Shown here: positions 54,091-64,000 of the stretch, one piece after another
Numbering within the stretch: the first letter of the stretch is position 1
Layout of the letters: each line of letters starts with the position of its first letter
From: Ophioderma brevispina
Taxonomy: Eukaryota; Echinodermata; Ophiuroidea; Amphilepidida; Ophiodermatidae
Direction: 5' to 3'
Assembly: GCA_023653785.1 (NCBI GenBank)
Contig: JAMKCH010084881.1
Coordinates: 1 to 64,000 of the forward strand
DNA length: 64,000 nt
The notes under the pieces: generated by a model
Database searches by the model: none
What the model saw: only the letters and a program-made list of their open reading frames with translations
What the model was told of the DNA's origin: nothing
Translations under genes and position numbers: made by a program

Positions 54091-54201
54091 AAGAGAGAAG
54101 TTAACCTAATAATGAATCTTTGTAGTCTTTGGAGCATTTCTCACACCGATTGAACCATCTCCATTCTAACCACCTTTTGTTGCATTCTTGTGAGGGGCAA
54201 G
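54091..54201 (-). CDS. RPA1: RPA1 zinc-ribbon exon, frame disturbed
   Basis: 111 bp between acceptor GTTTTATTAG (54202) and an excellent donor GTAAGTAA (54083-54090). The length fits the phases of the neighbouring exons (two bases, 36 codons, one base). It encodes CPSQECNK and RCEKCSKDYKD, the C-x4-C and C-x2-C zinc ligands of RPA1 DBD-C. Between them the frame gives an atypical Trp-rich run, whereas other frames of the same bases spell GTG-GTT and then NGDGS, the expected loop. After KDYKD the frame meets TAA (54101-54103). Several small, mutually compensating indels would explain this. The exon is certain; whether it is translatable is not. Confidence 0.82.
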
Positions 54202-54442
54202 CTAATAAAACAAATTAAATCAGTAAATAAAAGACATCTTATGTTCTTCCATTTTGGCAAATTCCTGCCACCATATTAAAAGCATTATCAGCAAATTTAA
54301 CACTAATACGTTGATTATCTAAATAAATTTCCCAGTATGAACTCTAATGACCCCCCCAAGGGTTAGTCTATGGACAGTCAGAACATGTATAACTTTGATG
54401 ATTCATGACCTGATGGACCTAATAAATTCAAACACCTCATAT

Positions 54443-54462
54443 GGGGGGGGGCGGGGGGGGGG
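54443..54462 (+). repeat. G-run, potential quadruplex former
   Basis: Nine G, one C, ten G in the RPA1 intron 242 bp upstream (in transcription) of the zinc-ribbon exon. Similar long G runs lie at 19181, 19810, 28487, 32786 and 58287. Confidence 0.8.
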
Positions 54463-54739
54463 ATTCTCGAGTTGTGACTCCACAGGGGGAATATGAAAAT
54501 TTCATCTGGACATAGACCATGTAGATGGCAGCAGACAGTGACCAATGGATCCACATATAATATTGATTGAGTAATTTAGTTAAGACATATCAGGTGCATC
54601 TGCCCAGAAAGACGTACAAAATATCTACACTTTGCCGAGGAAGGAATAGCTTTAAAGTTAGGATAAGTCTGTAGAATTTTAATAAGTAATTTTCTCCCCA
54701 ACTGAAACAACTGATAGAAAGAAAAGGGAGAAAACAGTA

Positions 54740-54975
54740 GCAGTATTCAAAAGTTATAAACTCCATTCAATTACGTGTTGTAGTAAGTGTCCGTACGGAC
54801 AGTAATGACTAAAATATTCAATTTTGTCCTTATTAGGCTGCTTTTGGTCAGATAATTGTAGGGTAGTTAGGAGTTTCTTATACTTGTTCCAGAGATGCAA
54901 AAATCTGAATTTTTTTTTCGATTTTTGATTTAGCAAAATCACTGATACTGATAGTGCCTTTAAATTGATTTATTA
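54740..54975 (+). repeat. Dispersed repeat L, copy 2
   Basis: GTGTCCGTACGGACAGTAA palindrome at 54787, then TTTTGTCCTTATTAGG and GATAGTGCCTTTAAA. Lies in the RPA1 intron 107 bp downstream (in transcription) of the 55082 exon edge. Inverted copy at 56380-56640. Confidence 0.78.
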
Positions 54976-55081
54976 ATCCCAATTTAGGCACTTTCCCATC
55001 AGCACTGTTTCTTTCAGTCTTTTAAAAATATGCTTAAAAGTTTTGTCCAAATTCTGACTATTCGAAAAAAAATGCCACTTC

Positions 55082-55146
55082 CCATGTACATGCAAGTTCC
55101 TTTCTGAGGAGGAAAAAAACAGTTCTTGGTTGTGAAAATAGTCAGC
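55082..55146 (-). CDS. RPA1: RPA1 exon at the start of DBD-C, defective donor
   Basis: 65 bp after a strong acceptor TTGTCTATTCTTTTTGCAG (55147). That is exactly the length expected for this exon (one base, 21 codons, one base). Family words occur in three frames: ADYF in frame 1, TTK in frame 2, VFFLLRKE in frame 3 and TCMYM in frame 2 again, the last joining to CPSQECNK of the next exon. The donor reads GGAAGTGG where GGTAAGTGG is expected, that is, a missing T. The pattern is of small indels with few substitutions, so sequence error is at least as likely as true decay. Confidence 0.78.
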
Positions 55147-55206
55147 CTGCAAAAAGAATAGACAAGGGGTAAGGGTAACTCCCAACATGATGTTAAAATA
55201 CCACAA

Positions 55207-56379
55207 CCAAAATAAGCAAAATGGTTACTGTTGGGGCAATTCCAAAGATTTCCAGGAAATTTCTTAATATCAGGAGGATTTCAATTTTTCATTGGTGAGA
55301 AACAAAAATATATATATAGTTTTATTTAATAATACCCAACTCCAATTTCAGAAAATTGCAGTGTAATTTTTTTTAAATAATTTTCTCAACACATAGTAAG
55401 AATTTAAAATTGTTAAAAAAAATGCTTTGAAACGCATTGTGTTTTGCAATGAACATTTTCCCAGTAATTTCATTTTTTAATATGAGAGCTAAAATGTATT
55501 ATTTTGTAAGCTCATAGAATATTGTTTATAAAAATTAATATGGTTCTTTTCAAACCAAAATTAGGACTTTTTGGCTCTTAAAATTAAACCCAACGCACTT
55601 CTTAGCCCAAAAGATTTCCAAAGAAATGTGAAAAGTAGGAGATTCTTTAAGACCATTTGTTGGGGACATCTGGTAAAATCAGGGTCCTGGGATGAGGCTA
55701 TTACCTATCAGGCCATAAAACCATTAAAGGGGCATTTCGTGCTTCACAACCTCACTCCCCAGATACCTAAAAAAAATGAGTTTTTATATCATCAATGTAT
55801 ATCAGCAAAAGTTTAGCATTAGTAAATCATGTAATCTTACATGAAATTCAGTCGTATTGTAAAAATGTGCATTTTGATTTTGGGTCTGTAAACAGACGAA
55901 ATGCCAACAGTGGCCTATGGGACAGTGGGAAACAAGCAATTGTCATGACACAAAACTGCAAGATCGTAATCAAACCAAATTTGGTTAATTTGCTTTTTTC
56001 TCAGAGATCTAGGAACATGATTAAAGTTGTGTACACCGATCGACAACCTCGCCCCCACTTAACTCCATCCAAATGGAGATTTTGTATCAGAACAAGTTAA
56101 TAAACTTTGCATGTACCACCCTCATTACCAAAAACGTCTCATAAGTGTGGTATACCAAATTTACAACACACCCGTGTCTATGGGCAATTTATTACAACAT
56201 TTTTTTTGCTTCTACTATCCAAACCAAATGATGGCTGGGCCGATATCTCAAAATTTTGTAATCAGATGTTCTGGTGATATGCTTCCATGTGAAGAATAAA
56301 ACAATAACATATGAATTTTGTATCATACGCGGTCACCCACCTTTAAAAGATGCTGGAAATTGAATCACAAAATACTCCG
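55207..56379. other. RPA1 intron, no other gene
   Basis: TTAAAGGGGCATTTCGTG at 55724 resembles the end of a TTAA-type MITE, and a similar end in reverse (CACGAAATGGCCCCCTTTAA) is at 58326-58344. A 101-codon plus frame (55795-56100) has no recognised domain. Confidence 0.5.
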
Positions 56380-56640
56380 TTTAAAGGCACTACATTGATT
56401 GGATAACAGAAATTGAAAAAATTCATCAAAATCAGATCTTTTTTGAATGTTGAACAAGGACAGTAGCCGAACATACCCTGCAAATGATAGGACCCAAAGC
56501 ACCTAATAAGGACAAAATCAGAAATTTTAGTCTTACTGTCCGTTCGGACACGTACTGCCACAACGTAATTGGAATGGAGATGTTTATCTTTGAACACTGC
56601 CGTTTGCTCCCCTTTCCTTTCCGTTAATTCTACAGTTGGA
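56380..56640 (-). repeat. Dispersed repeat L, copy 3
   Basis: Inverted relative to 54740-54975: CTGTCCGTTCGGACA near 56536, CTAATAAGGACAAAATC, and TTTAAAGGCACTA at the far end. Together with copy 2 it makes a ~1.6-kb inverted pair around the RPA1 exon at 55082-55146. Confidence 0.75.
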
Positions 56641-57108
56641 AAAGTAACTTATGAGAATTCTAGGGACTTATTCTTTTACTTTTTTGAACTGTCCTGCTAA
56701 TTATCAAATATTTTCACTCTTGCGGATAAATCCCGATAGTGTCTTTAATATTTACATGGTGAGGCAAACAATAACTTCTGGGAATAAAATACACTTCGGA
56801 ACAGTTTTATGCATCCATGCTGAACATGCTTACCACACAACACACAACACACACACACCCAATACAGTGATGAGGATGATCAGTTCAGAGTGAGCATTTT
56901 GTCCGTCCTTGACCGAAATAGTTCATTGCATCTATTCTTAGTACACCACATCCACATAAATTTTACAAACTTCATCGAAGTGTCCGCTCAGTCAATTTCA
57001 TCATCTTTGGTGGGTGGGGTTTGGTTACTAAAATAGATGTTCATGAAATGTTTTTGTCACAGAGGACAATGAACTTACAGCCTCTGATTCACTATCACTA
57101 GGTTTTAC

Positions 57109-57226
57109 GTTTCTTCTCCCTGGCCAAGGTTTTGGTTGCGAACATCTGCCAGCGAGCCAGTTTGGGTTCCGCCTCCCATGCTTCCACCCCTCTGCTCTGA
57201 AATGGACTGTGCCTCCTGGTGCATCC
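57109..57226 (-). CDS. RPA1: RPA1 exon, linker between DBD-B and DBD-C
   Basis: 118 bp: GG completes a split Trp codon, 38 codons follow (MHQEAQSISEQRGGSMGGG, then TQTGSLADVRNQNLGQGEE), then AC. The SIS..(K/R)GG..GG...L..V(K/R)..NLGQG(D/E) order is the acidic/glycine linker of animal RPA1 that precedes the zinc-ribbon domain. The acceptor is GGTATGACAATAG (57227) and the donor GTAAAA (57103-57108), which is weak. A conserved N-W pair expected before S-L is absent in frame but appears in another frame (PNWLAG), so one more small indel is possible. Earlier exons are not found between here and 64000. Confidence 0.82.
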
Positions 57227-57299
57227 CTATTGTCATACCATAGAGACATTTTTCACATGTTAATCACAGATATTACTTTCAAGTACCTCAATTGTGCAC

Positions 57300-57620
57300 A
57301 CTGATTCTATTTATAACACTAGATTGCAAACGCCGCTCAAAACCGTAACCATCTTTTGCGCCAGTGCGTACTTATTTCCAGAGCGTGGTGGCCATTTATT
57401 CATATTTTCCCTGATTTTCCATAGCGTGGGTAGCAATTTATTCAAATTTTCAGCATTTGCATAGAACTTGTCCCGTTTCCAGGCCATCAGGTTACGGCGC
57501 ATGCGGGTACGCGTGCGCATTTCGAATGAATGACCGTAATGAATATTTATAATTTTCAAAACACGGTTACGGTGGCCGCCGCCTATTCTTTAACACGGGC
57601 GTACGCTATCTAGGTTATAA
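57300..57620. other. CpG-richer island-like stretch
   Basis: GCGCATGCGGGTACGCGTGCGC and other CpG-dense words stand out from AT-rich surroundings, with ACCGTAAC / GGTTACGGT words at both sides. It may be a repeat core or a regulatory region inside a long RPA1 intron. The 82-codon minus frame is unrecognised. Confidence 0.4.
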
Positions 57621-58464
57621 ATAGAAATCTGTGTGTGCACCAGGTCGCTTTTAACCGTACACTCCCCTTTGGCAAAAATCAGATTGGTTGATTACATTAT
57701 TTTGACCAAGTTTACACAAAGCTTTTCTGTGACCGTAATGACCCGAGTACAGTCCCATGCTTGAATATATCCTACCCCAGTTTTGAAAAAGAATCTGAAG
57801 AATAGTAGCAATCCTATTATAATCCCACCTAATTTTTTTTTGGTGGAAGGCTTAAAACATTACTCTTTTGGTAGTGATCTTCCTAGGGATTTTCTTTACA
57901 AAATCATGCTTCATTTCATTTCGATCTTTGTTGCCACACCCCCACCTCATTTAACACATGAAATATCTGGAATAAGTCACGGTCATTTGTGATTCAAACC
58001 CCTTCTGTTTTGTTAAATGTTTCGCTAGATATCTCCCGTGAGAAGCTTATCCCAAAATTTCAGTGATTCCTGATGGCTGGAGTTTTAGTGTAAGAAAATC
58101 GAGCAAATGTTCGTATCACAGTCTCCCATAGACCACTGTATCGTAAGTTCTATCCGTTTACGGACATAAATACAAAATTTCGAATTTCTTGCAGAGGGAC
58201 ATCGAATCTGCACGTCAGATTGGGCACAGATACTATCTTAGCCCGACGGTTCAGATGATAGAAAAATCTCAACTTTTTAGGTAAGTGGGGGGGGGGGGGG
58301 TGAAAACGACGACGAGCTGTGGATCACGAAATGGCCCCCTTTAAGTTCTGAAAGGCTGAAATGTTGATGCCTGTGTGTTTCACTGTTAAGATAGATATCC
58401 CATTAATAAATCCCACCAGCTAAATTCAAGCTATTTCACAGGTTAAAAAATGGGTGGACTATAC

Positions 58465-58866
58465 ATAGGCATGCCCAGGAAATTTTATTGAGGGGGGCTG
58501 GACTAAACGGTGTCGAACCAGAGATCGAATCGACGAATTGGTGGGGGGTCCAGGGGCCCGCCTGAGGGCCCTGGCGGGTCCCGAGTCAACAGCCCCGTCG
58601 GGGTCCAGAGCCCCCTGAAGCCCCTGAGGTTTTAGGGTTTACAAGACCTGAAACGCCTTCCTTTTGTACTTCTTCCGACACGTTTTGATCCGCAATTGCA
58701 TAAAAATTAAATAAATGTCCCATACAACACTATGTTCCTCTTCTTTTTCCTTCTTTCACCATTCCTCGCCTTCTCCTCCTTTTCCTTTGTTTTCTTTTCC
58801 ATTCCTCTTTTTTCTTGAGACTTTGAGGGGGGGCTTTACCCCCAAAGCCCCTGGTACGCCAGTGCT
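58465..58866. mobile_element. Decayed hAT-like element, G/C-rich
   Basis: The left GGCATGCCCAGGAAATTTTATTGAGGGGGG and the right CCCCCCTTTACC-type interior ending CCCCTGGTACGCCAGTGCTA are arranged like hAT-derived MITEs whose terminus reads CACTGGCGTACCAGGGG. No clear target duplication. Confidence 0.55.
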
Positions 58867-59869
58867 AACTAGGGTCAGTACCGTTAGTAACAGCAAAAAA
58901 ACTGCCCGCGTTTCTATCCTTGAGACGCAAGTATCCTGATAAAAAATAATTACACAAGTGTACTGATCTGAATTTTGGAAGGCCCTTGTTTCTTCCTACA
59001 ATTTTTTACAAGCAAGTTTTTAAAAAGTGTTGATCGTACTTTATTTACTTGCATATTTAGAATGTATTTTTTGAACTTTTGCAACAAATATTAATTAGGT
59101 TGCATGTCCGTGTACTCCTCCTAACTTGTTTGAGGGATCAGGTCAACTTATTTCAATTTTCTTAAATTATCTTTTCCATTCCTGATCTTTGATGGATGAT
59201 TAGTATAATCAAACACAATCACTTTCATGTATTTTAGAGACTTCGAGTGGGTTGATCTATTCCTGTTTACAACTTGCGAAGTTATTGGTAATGGTAATAT
59301 CACTTTTCAGTGAACAACAGCATTTTGTTTAAAAAAGTATAATAAATGTCCTTCCTCCTACTTTTCAGGGAGGCCACTGCTATGAGAAAACTATAATTTT
59401 AAGGGCTTATCCCAATAATAGTTGAAACTATTAAAAATTACAAGTAGATGAAAAGCATGTGTGAAATTAACTTTTCTGCAAAGCAATCAGGTGTAATTTT
59501 AGCCTTAAAATGCAGCAAAGCACAATCCGAGTACAGTACTTGGATTGTGTGCATGGTACAAGTACATTTAATAGGTAAGGTGATGGGAAAGGACAAGCAG
59601 ATGAACCAAAACCGGAAAGTATCATAAATAAATGGTTTTTGAACCATAGTGCTGCTGCTTTCATGATTACTCCATTAAGATACCATCTATGATTCATATG
59701 AAAGAGTCAACATATTTGAATGTTTAGGAATAGCTTAAAAGTGATGGAAAAGTTGGTCAGAATGCTCTTACTTTTTCCAACTGGAAGATAATGACAGAAA
59801 AGGAAAGAAAATGGCTGTGTCAAAGATATGGCTATCATTCAATTCGCCTGCAATTGCGGTTTTGTAAAT
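58867..59869. other. Intergenic or intronic, no gene recognised
   Basis: Two overlapping minus frames (59438-59697) lack any known domain. Confidence 0.5.
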
Positions 59870-60000
59870 GATAGCTCACTATGACCTCTGAACCTTAATT
59901 TATGACCTTTGACATTAATGTGTGACCTTTGACCTTAAGTGTGACATTTGACCGTAATGTGGGACCTTTGACATGAATCTGTGACCTTGACACATAAACA
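59870..60000 (+). repeat. ~20-bp TGACCTTTGACxTTAATG minisatellite
   Basis: Five to six units (59882, 59902, 59923, 59943, 59963, 59982). The unit at 59923-59935 is TGACCTTTGACCT, a perfect DR1 on the reverse strand. The following ~200 bp (ATTTTTCAG, CATCAAC(A)AATGA(A)GGATCCCA, TGCACCTA) resembles 48960-49120, so it belongs to the same repeat family. Confidence 0.82.
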
Positions 60001-60746
60001 AATGAGAGTGTGCATGTAATCTCCACAAAACCAACGTGTGTCCAAGTGAACTAACTTTCCACTTGAGGTCAATTTATAATTTTTCAGTCTATTTTACAAC
60101 TGGACTTCAGGACCCTTTACCTTGGTTATGTGAAACGTTGACTCATCAACAAATGAAGGATCCCAGATTGCACCTAACGGTGTCAAGTTTGTTAAATCCA
60201 GTCGAGATGCTGATATTAAAGGCAAATTGTAACCCTTTTTCACATCAACAGACATACGACACAAATGCAGTGAATCAGTGGACATGTCTTCCTGCCTTAA
60301 AGACCCTCAGATTTCCCAATGAGGGCACCCCGGAATATTCATCAATTGATTTTTGCATATATACAAAATGCTTGTCCAATACTAACCACTGCGAGAAAAT
60401 AGCTCTAAAGCTGCAAACAAATTCCTTAATGTAGAAATCACCTTTGTATAAAATTCCGGATCGGAAGTTTTGTTATACCAAGAATCCTATGGACTATTAT
60501 ACTAAATTACTATACATTAATGTGTACTGCTTCAAAACGAAAATCGATTCACTCAAATTCGGATTTGAGTATGTAGGGGATAACTTTTAAAAGTTCCAGT
60601 TGACTATTTTAATTTTATACACAACAAGTTATATTCCAAAATCTATGAGTCAACCTTTAAGGCAGGAACACAAAAATGGAAACCAAGCTGATTGTTCTTA
60701 AAAGATAATCTGATTGATTGACATGTACACTGTGGTAACCCACGCT
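60001..60746. other. No gene supported
   Basis: A 132-codon plus frame (60036-60434) begins inside the repeat described above and has no recognisable domain. Confidence 0.5.
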
Positions 60747-61185
60747 TTAGAAAGGGTGGGTTTCAAAACTTCTAAAAGTGGTAAAAGGGTGGGTACTTGA
60801 TTTTATTGCAAAAGGGTGGTTTTGTAAAAAAGGGTGGGTCAGAATAAAACGGGTGGGTTCGGATAATAAAATGCAAAGGACATGTGCAATCATGTTTGAC
60901 CATGAGTTCCCAATTTTGAAAAACTCAAGAGTGTAATAACATCCAAAAGTTGGTTCCCTTAAATACAAATGCATCTGTGTGGACAAATGGATTTTAATTG
61001 ACAAACAAAAAATTGGAAATTACCTTACTCTGTAGGTGTCTACACATAAGTGGTAAAAAGAAACAACGAGTGACAGCTGTTAGAATTTCCAAGAAATTAA
61101 AAAAGGTGGGGTATTGACGTTTAAATAAAAGGGTGGTTATAAACAGGGTGGGTTAAAAATAAAAAGGGTGGGTTAGAAAACAACC
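60747..61185 (+). repeat. Scattered AAAGGGTGGGTT units
   Basis: GGGTGGGT or GGGTGG occurs about nine times in two clusters (60758-60864 and 61102-61177), separated by A-rich spacers. Some groups (GGGTGGG-12 nt-GGGTGGG at 60832-60860) could form a G-quadruplex. Confidence 0.75.
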
Positions 61186-61438
61186 ACTGCCAACATGCTT
61201 GTAGGCGACACTTACAAAATATTTAATGCAGAGATGGGACGTAGGTCCAAGTTCACATTTGAATGGAACTGTAACTGATAAGGTAATAGGAAATTTACTA
61301 ATTTGACAGATCTTTTATTTAACTTCAAAGTGTTGAACTCTGTTCATTTAATTTTAAAAACAAATATTTCATTCATTTTTTATTTCTGATCTGTTACCGA
61401 CATCTTCTCCAGAGGGGAAAATTTTCCCCCGATCATTT

Positions 61439-61580
61439 GAAGAAATTCAATTGAATATATGGTATACTTCTGGAGTGAAATTGTGAAGAAATCAATTGAA
61501 ATTATGGGTATACTCTGAGTGACAATTTGGGATGAAGAAATCAATTGGAATATATGGGTATACTTCTGAGTGACAATTGG
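61439..61580 (+). repeat. ~48-bp tandem repeat, 3 copies
   Basis: GAAGAAATCAATTGAAAT through ATATGGGTATACTTCTGAGTGACAATT at 61439, 61485 and 61534. Confidence 0.9.
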
Positions 61581-63442
61581 TGACCCAGCACAGTCAGGTA
61601 AAGGAGGCTCTTTGAGTAAAATTGAAAATATGAAATTTATGTTACATCATCGTAATTATGTTTAAAAAATGAAAATGATAAATTTTAATTTGCAATATCT
61701 TCAGAACTAGTAAAATAAAAGATATTAACCATTTAGTCTAGTAGATTACATTGGTTCCCATGCTCCCCCCTTAAAACTAATTCTAACATGAATTTTAGAA
61801 TCTTAGGACATCTCCTTCAAGAATTTTGATGTTTGTACCAAAATAAAAATATTGTCCCACGGTTCAGCTTGGCGGCCATCTTGAAATCTAAGAGATCAGT
61901 TTATAAAAGTGTTAGGTTTAGTGAAAGATGTAAAATGATTCGTCCATAATAAGGAATCGAGAAGGTATGTAATTGGGCAATTTGTGATGTAATTACAGAG
62001 ATACGGGTGAAAATGCTCATTAAAGGGTCAATGAAATTTTGAGATGTCCTAGAGATTCTAAAAATCATGTAGAATTTAGTTCTAAAGGAGAGGTGCATCG
62101 GAACCCATGAAATCTGCTAGACTATTGTGGTGGACAAAGATCAAGCCATTGCCATACTGACAAATAAAATACAAATTATGGGGGATTTTTTTGTAGGGGC
62201 TGATAGAAAGTAAAGCACAATTACTATATATATTTTGCACACAATAAATTACAAAATATGGGCTCAAAATGCATGTTATCAATTAATTCCACAGAAAAAG
62301 AAAAAAAATTCAAACCCTCCAACTCTTGGCTTTATTATAACACAAATTCATAAATGCCACAAAGAGACTAATTTCATGGTGGGTCAGATTTACCAGAAGT
62401 AATAATTATTAAGCGTGAACATTTTATGATTCATATTTCATCTCACCCAACTTATCGCTATAAAAAGTTTTATATTTTTATAGCATCCCTTGAATCTCCC
62501 TGGCTTAGATTTAGACCATCTATCCTCCTGCATGTCAGATAATATTTTTCTTTCAGGAGAAAAGGGTTTGTCTCACATACCTGCTGGGGGGCATTAATTT
62601 TTCAGAAGGAACAACAAAATTAGTATTTTCCTCCTGGCTCAATTAAGGCATGCTTGAGCATACTTCTTTAAATGCACATTTTGGGGCTAGAAAATTGCTG
62701 ACATGTGGAATTTAGATGGTTGTACAAGGTCAAACATGGTTAAATATTAACCACTTAAAATTTAATTTTAAAAAATTAGTGTTATTAAAAAAGATCAGGT
62801 TGATGACAAACTTCAACATCCCCCTTTTGTTCTAAGCACACTGGGTTTTGCTCCTAAGGGGTACAAATTTGAACACTAACTGCAATTCTTGCCTATATTA
62901 TAGTCCAAACAACTGAGTTTTTAAAAAAAACTTTAAATTCTTCTTCTTCTTGAACATTTCTTGTTGCAAAAATTTAAGTAAAGAAATCAGTGGCTTAACA
63001 TGACAAAATAAGAAAAGCCAATGTACTGGCAATTCCATTTATAAGTACTGTCTTACTTGTGAAACAGACCTCCAGTAGTATATGATCTATCAGAGAAACT
63101 GATTCTCATATCTGGATAATCACTGCTACATTTGATTCTGTTAATTCTCCGTCGGATTTGCATCCCCTTATAACTAGGCCTACTATCGTATACAGGTCCA
63201 ACATTTGTATACAAATTACACTGGCGCGTAACAAATTCTAATTTTGTAATTTTTCCTCTCCGTAGATTGACTAAAGCAACACACAGAGGGCTTATTAGGA
63301 CAATGCTTAAACATCCGCTTCAAACTTGAAGCGCACCATCCAAAATCAGCGGGAAGGTTAGATTTAAAAGTATATTTCAAGCACCCATATTGAACCGTCC
63401 ACAAATGGAAGTGCTGTAGAAACAGGTGTGGTTAACCTTTAA
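61581..63442. other. No gene recognised
   Basis: Searched on the minus strand for upstream RPA1 exons (DBD-A, DBD-B) without success. Short frames only. Confidence 0.5.
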
Positions 63443-63976
63443 GAGATACTGGCACATTTGAAAAATAGTGCGCCCTCAAGATTGTTCAAAATCAATGTTT
63501 TTGCAATGGTTGTTTGTAAGGCTTTTATAACAAAAGCCCTCACCCGAATGTGTTAAGTCGACCAAATCAGCGTTCTTATGGTAAACAGAACGATTTTAAT
63601 AATTTACCGTCGCCAGGCGCCGTTAAATTCAATTCAGCAGACGACGCAAAATGGTGTTTACACAATAACCCGCACGCCGTCTGCATGTTTTCTCACGCTA
63701 TGCACACTGTTTTATCGGTCTAGAACCTTGGTGGTTTAATATTCAGTGTAGTACGACAAAAATATTCATGTAATATCACCTTATTGATTAAAGTTATGGA
63801 ACCTTAAAGTTGGCCTACAATTACCTGGATGTCTTTATCTTCATATCATGTCCCTATCTTTTTGGGGTATGTTATTTTATGTGTAAATGTATCTCTCTTT
63901 CTTCCAATAGCCTAGACTATCATATGAGAGCATATTGAAGAAATTTCATATTTTGTGAAAATGTGCCAGTGCCGCT
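63443..63976 (+). mobile_element. TTAA-flanked element (family C), second copy
   Basis: 534 bp, left GAGATACTGGCACATTTG, right AAATGTGCCAGTGCCGCT, flanked by TTAA (63439-63442, 63977-63980). Collinear with 42680-43203 over its full length, including GTGCGCCCTCAAGATT, AGCCCTCACCCGAA and CTATCTTTTTGGGGTATG. Confidence 0.88.
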
Positions 63977-64000
63977 TTAACCGCATATAAGGGAGATCCT

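Noticed and set aside
55571..56100. Plus-strand frames of 81-101 codons inside the RPA1 intron
   Set aside because: No recognisable domain, and they start in a TTAA-type repeat end; likely chance.
57311..57559. 82-codon minus frame in the CpG-richer stretch as an additional RPA1 exon
   Set aside because: No RPA1 motif in any frame and no matching splice phases; it lies where DBD-B sequence would be expected but does not resemble it.

Overview
The window looks like AT-rich, repeat-dense genomic DNA from an animal, probably a marine invertebrate deuterostome, with an echinoderm as my best guess. The reasons are intron-bearing genes, polydactyl C2H2 zinc-finger genes, many short non-autonomous DNA transposons, decayed LINE ends, and the recurrent TAGGCCTA-type motif that I associate with echinoderm sequence. 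The species call is inference. There is no bacterial or organellar gene organisation.

Layout. 1-10 kb: intergenic sequence with hAT-like and TTAA-flanked MITEs, minisatellites and a LINE 3' end. 10.2-12.5 kb (+): a large C2H2 zinc-finger gene (about 20 fingers) interrupted by one single-base deletion and ended by a second lesion. 12.5-25 kb: repeats only, plus one unrecognised short open frame at 14.9-15.1 kb. 25.5-26.9 kb (+): an intact 390-codon paralogous zinc-finger gene. It is followed by an ACTGCTAA-rich tract and then a decayed finger array at 27.1-27.7 kb. 28-48 kb: a graveyard of MITEs, decayed minisatellites and a LINE reverse-transcriptase remnant, including a TTAA element nested inside another TTAA element. 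48.5-57.2 kb (-): six exons covering the 3' part of a replication protein A large subunit (RPA1) gene, from the linker after DBD-B through the DBD-C zinc ribbon to the C-terminal trimerisation helix. Its introns are filled with MITEs and a segmental duplication. 57.3-64 kb: more repeats; earlier RPA1 exons were not found and probably lie beyond the window.

How things fit together. The two zinc-finger genes share an unusual finger consensus (YQCxYCQKCF, linker TKEKP), a homologous 5' leader and the same 3' splice site, so they arose by duplication. The first has grown by internal duplication of 7-finger and 2-finger blocks. RPA1 is an unrelated housekeeping gene. Two of its six exons show a frame wobble, in which conserved motifs sit in different frames while total exon length is kept, and one splice donor is missing a T. 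Either the assembly carries indel errors or this copy is decaying. I did not find a convincing new multi-gene system. The most interesting signals are the modular zinc-finger amplification, the state of RPA1, and several transposon families with diagnosable target sites, empty sites or internal motif arrays.
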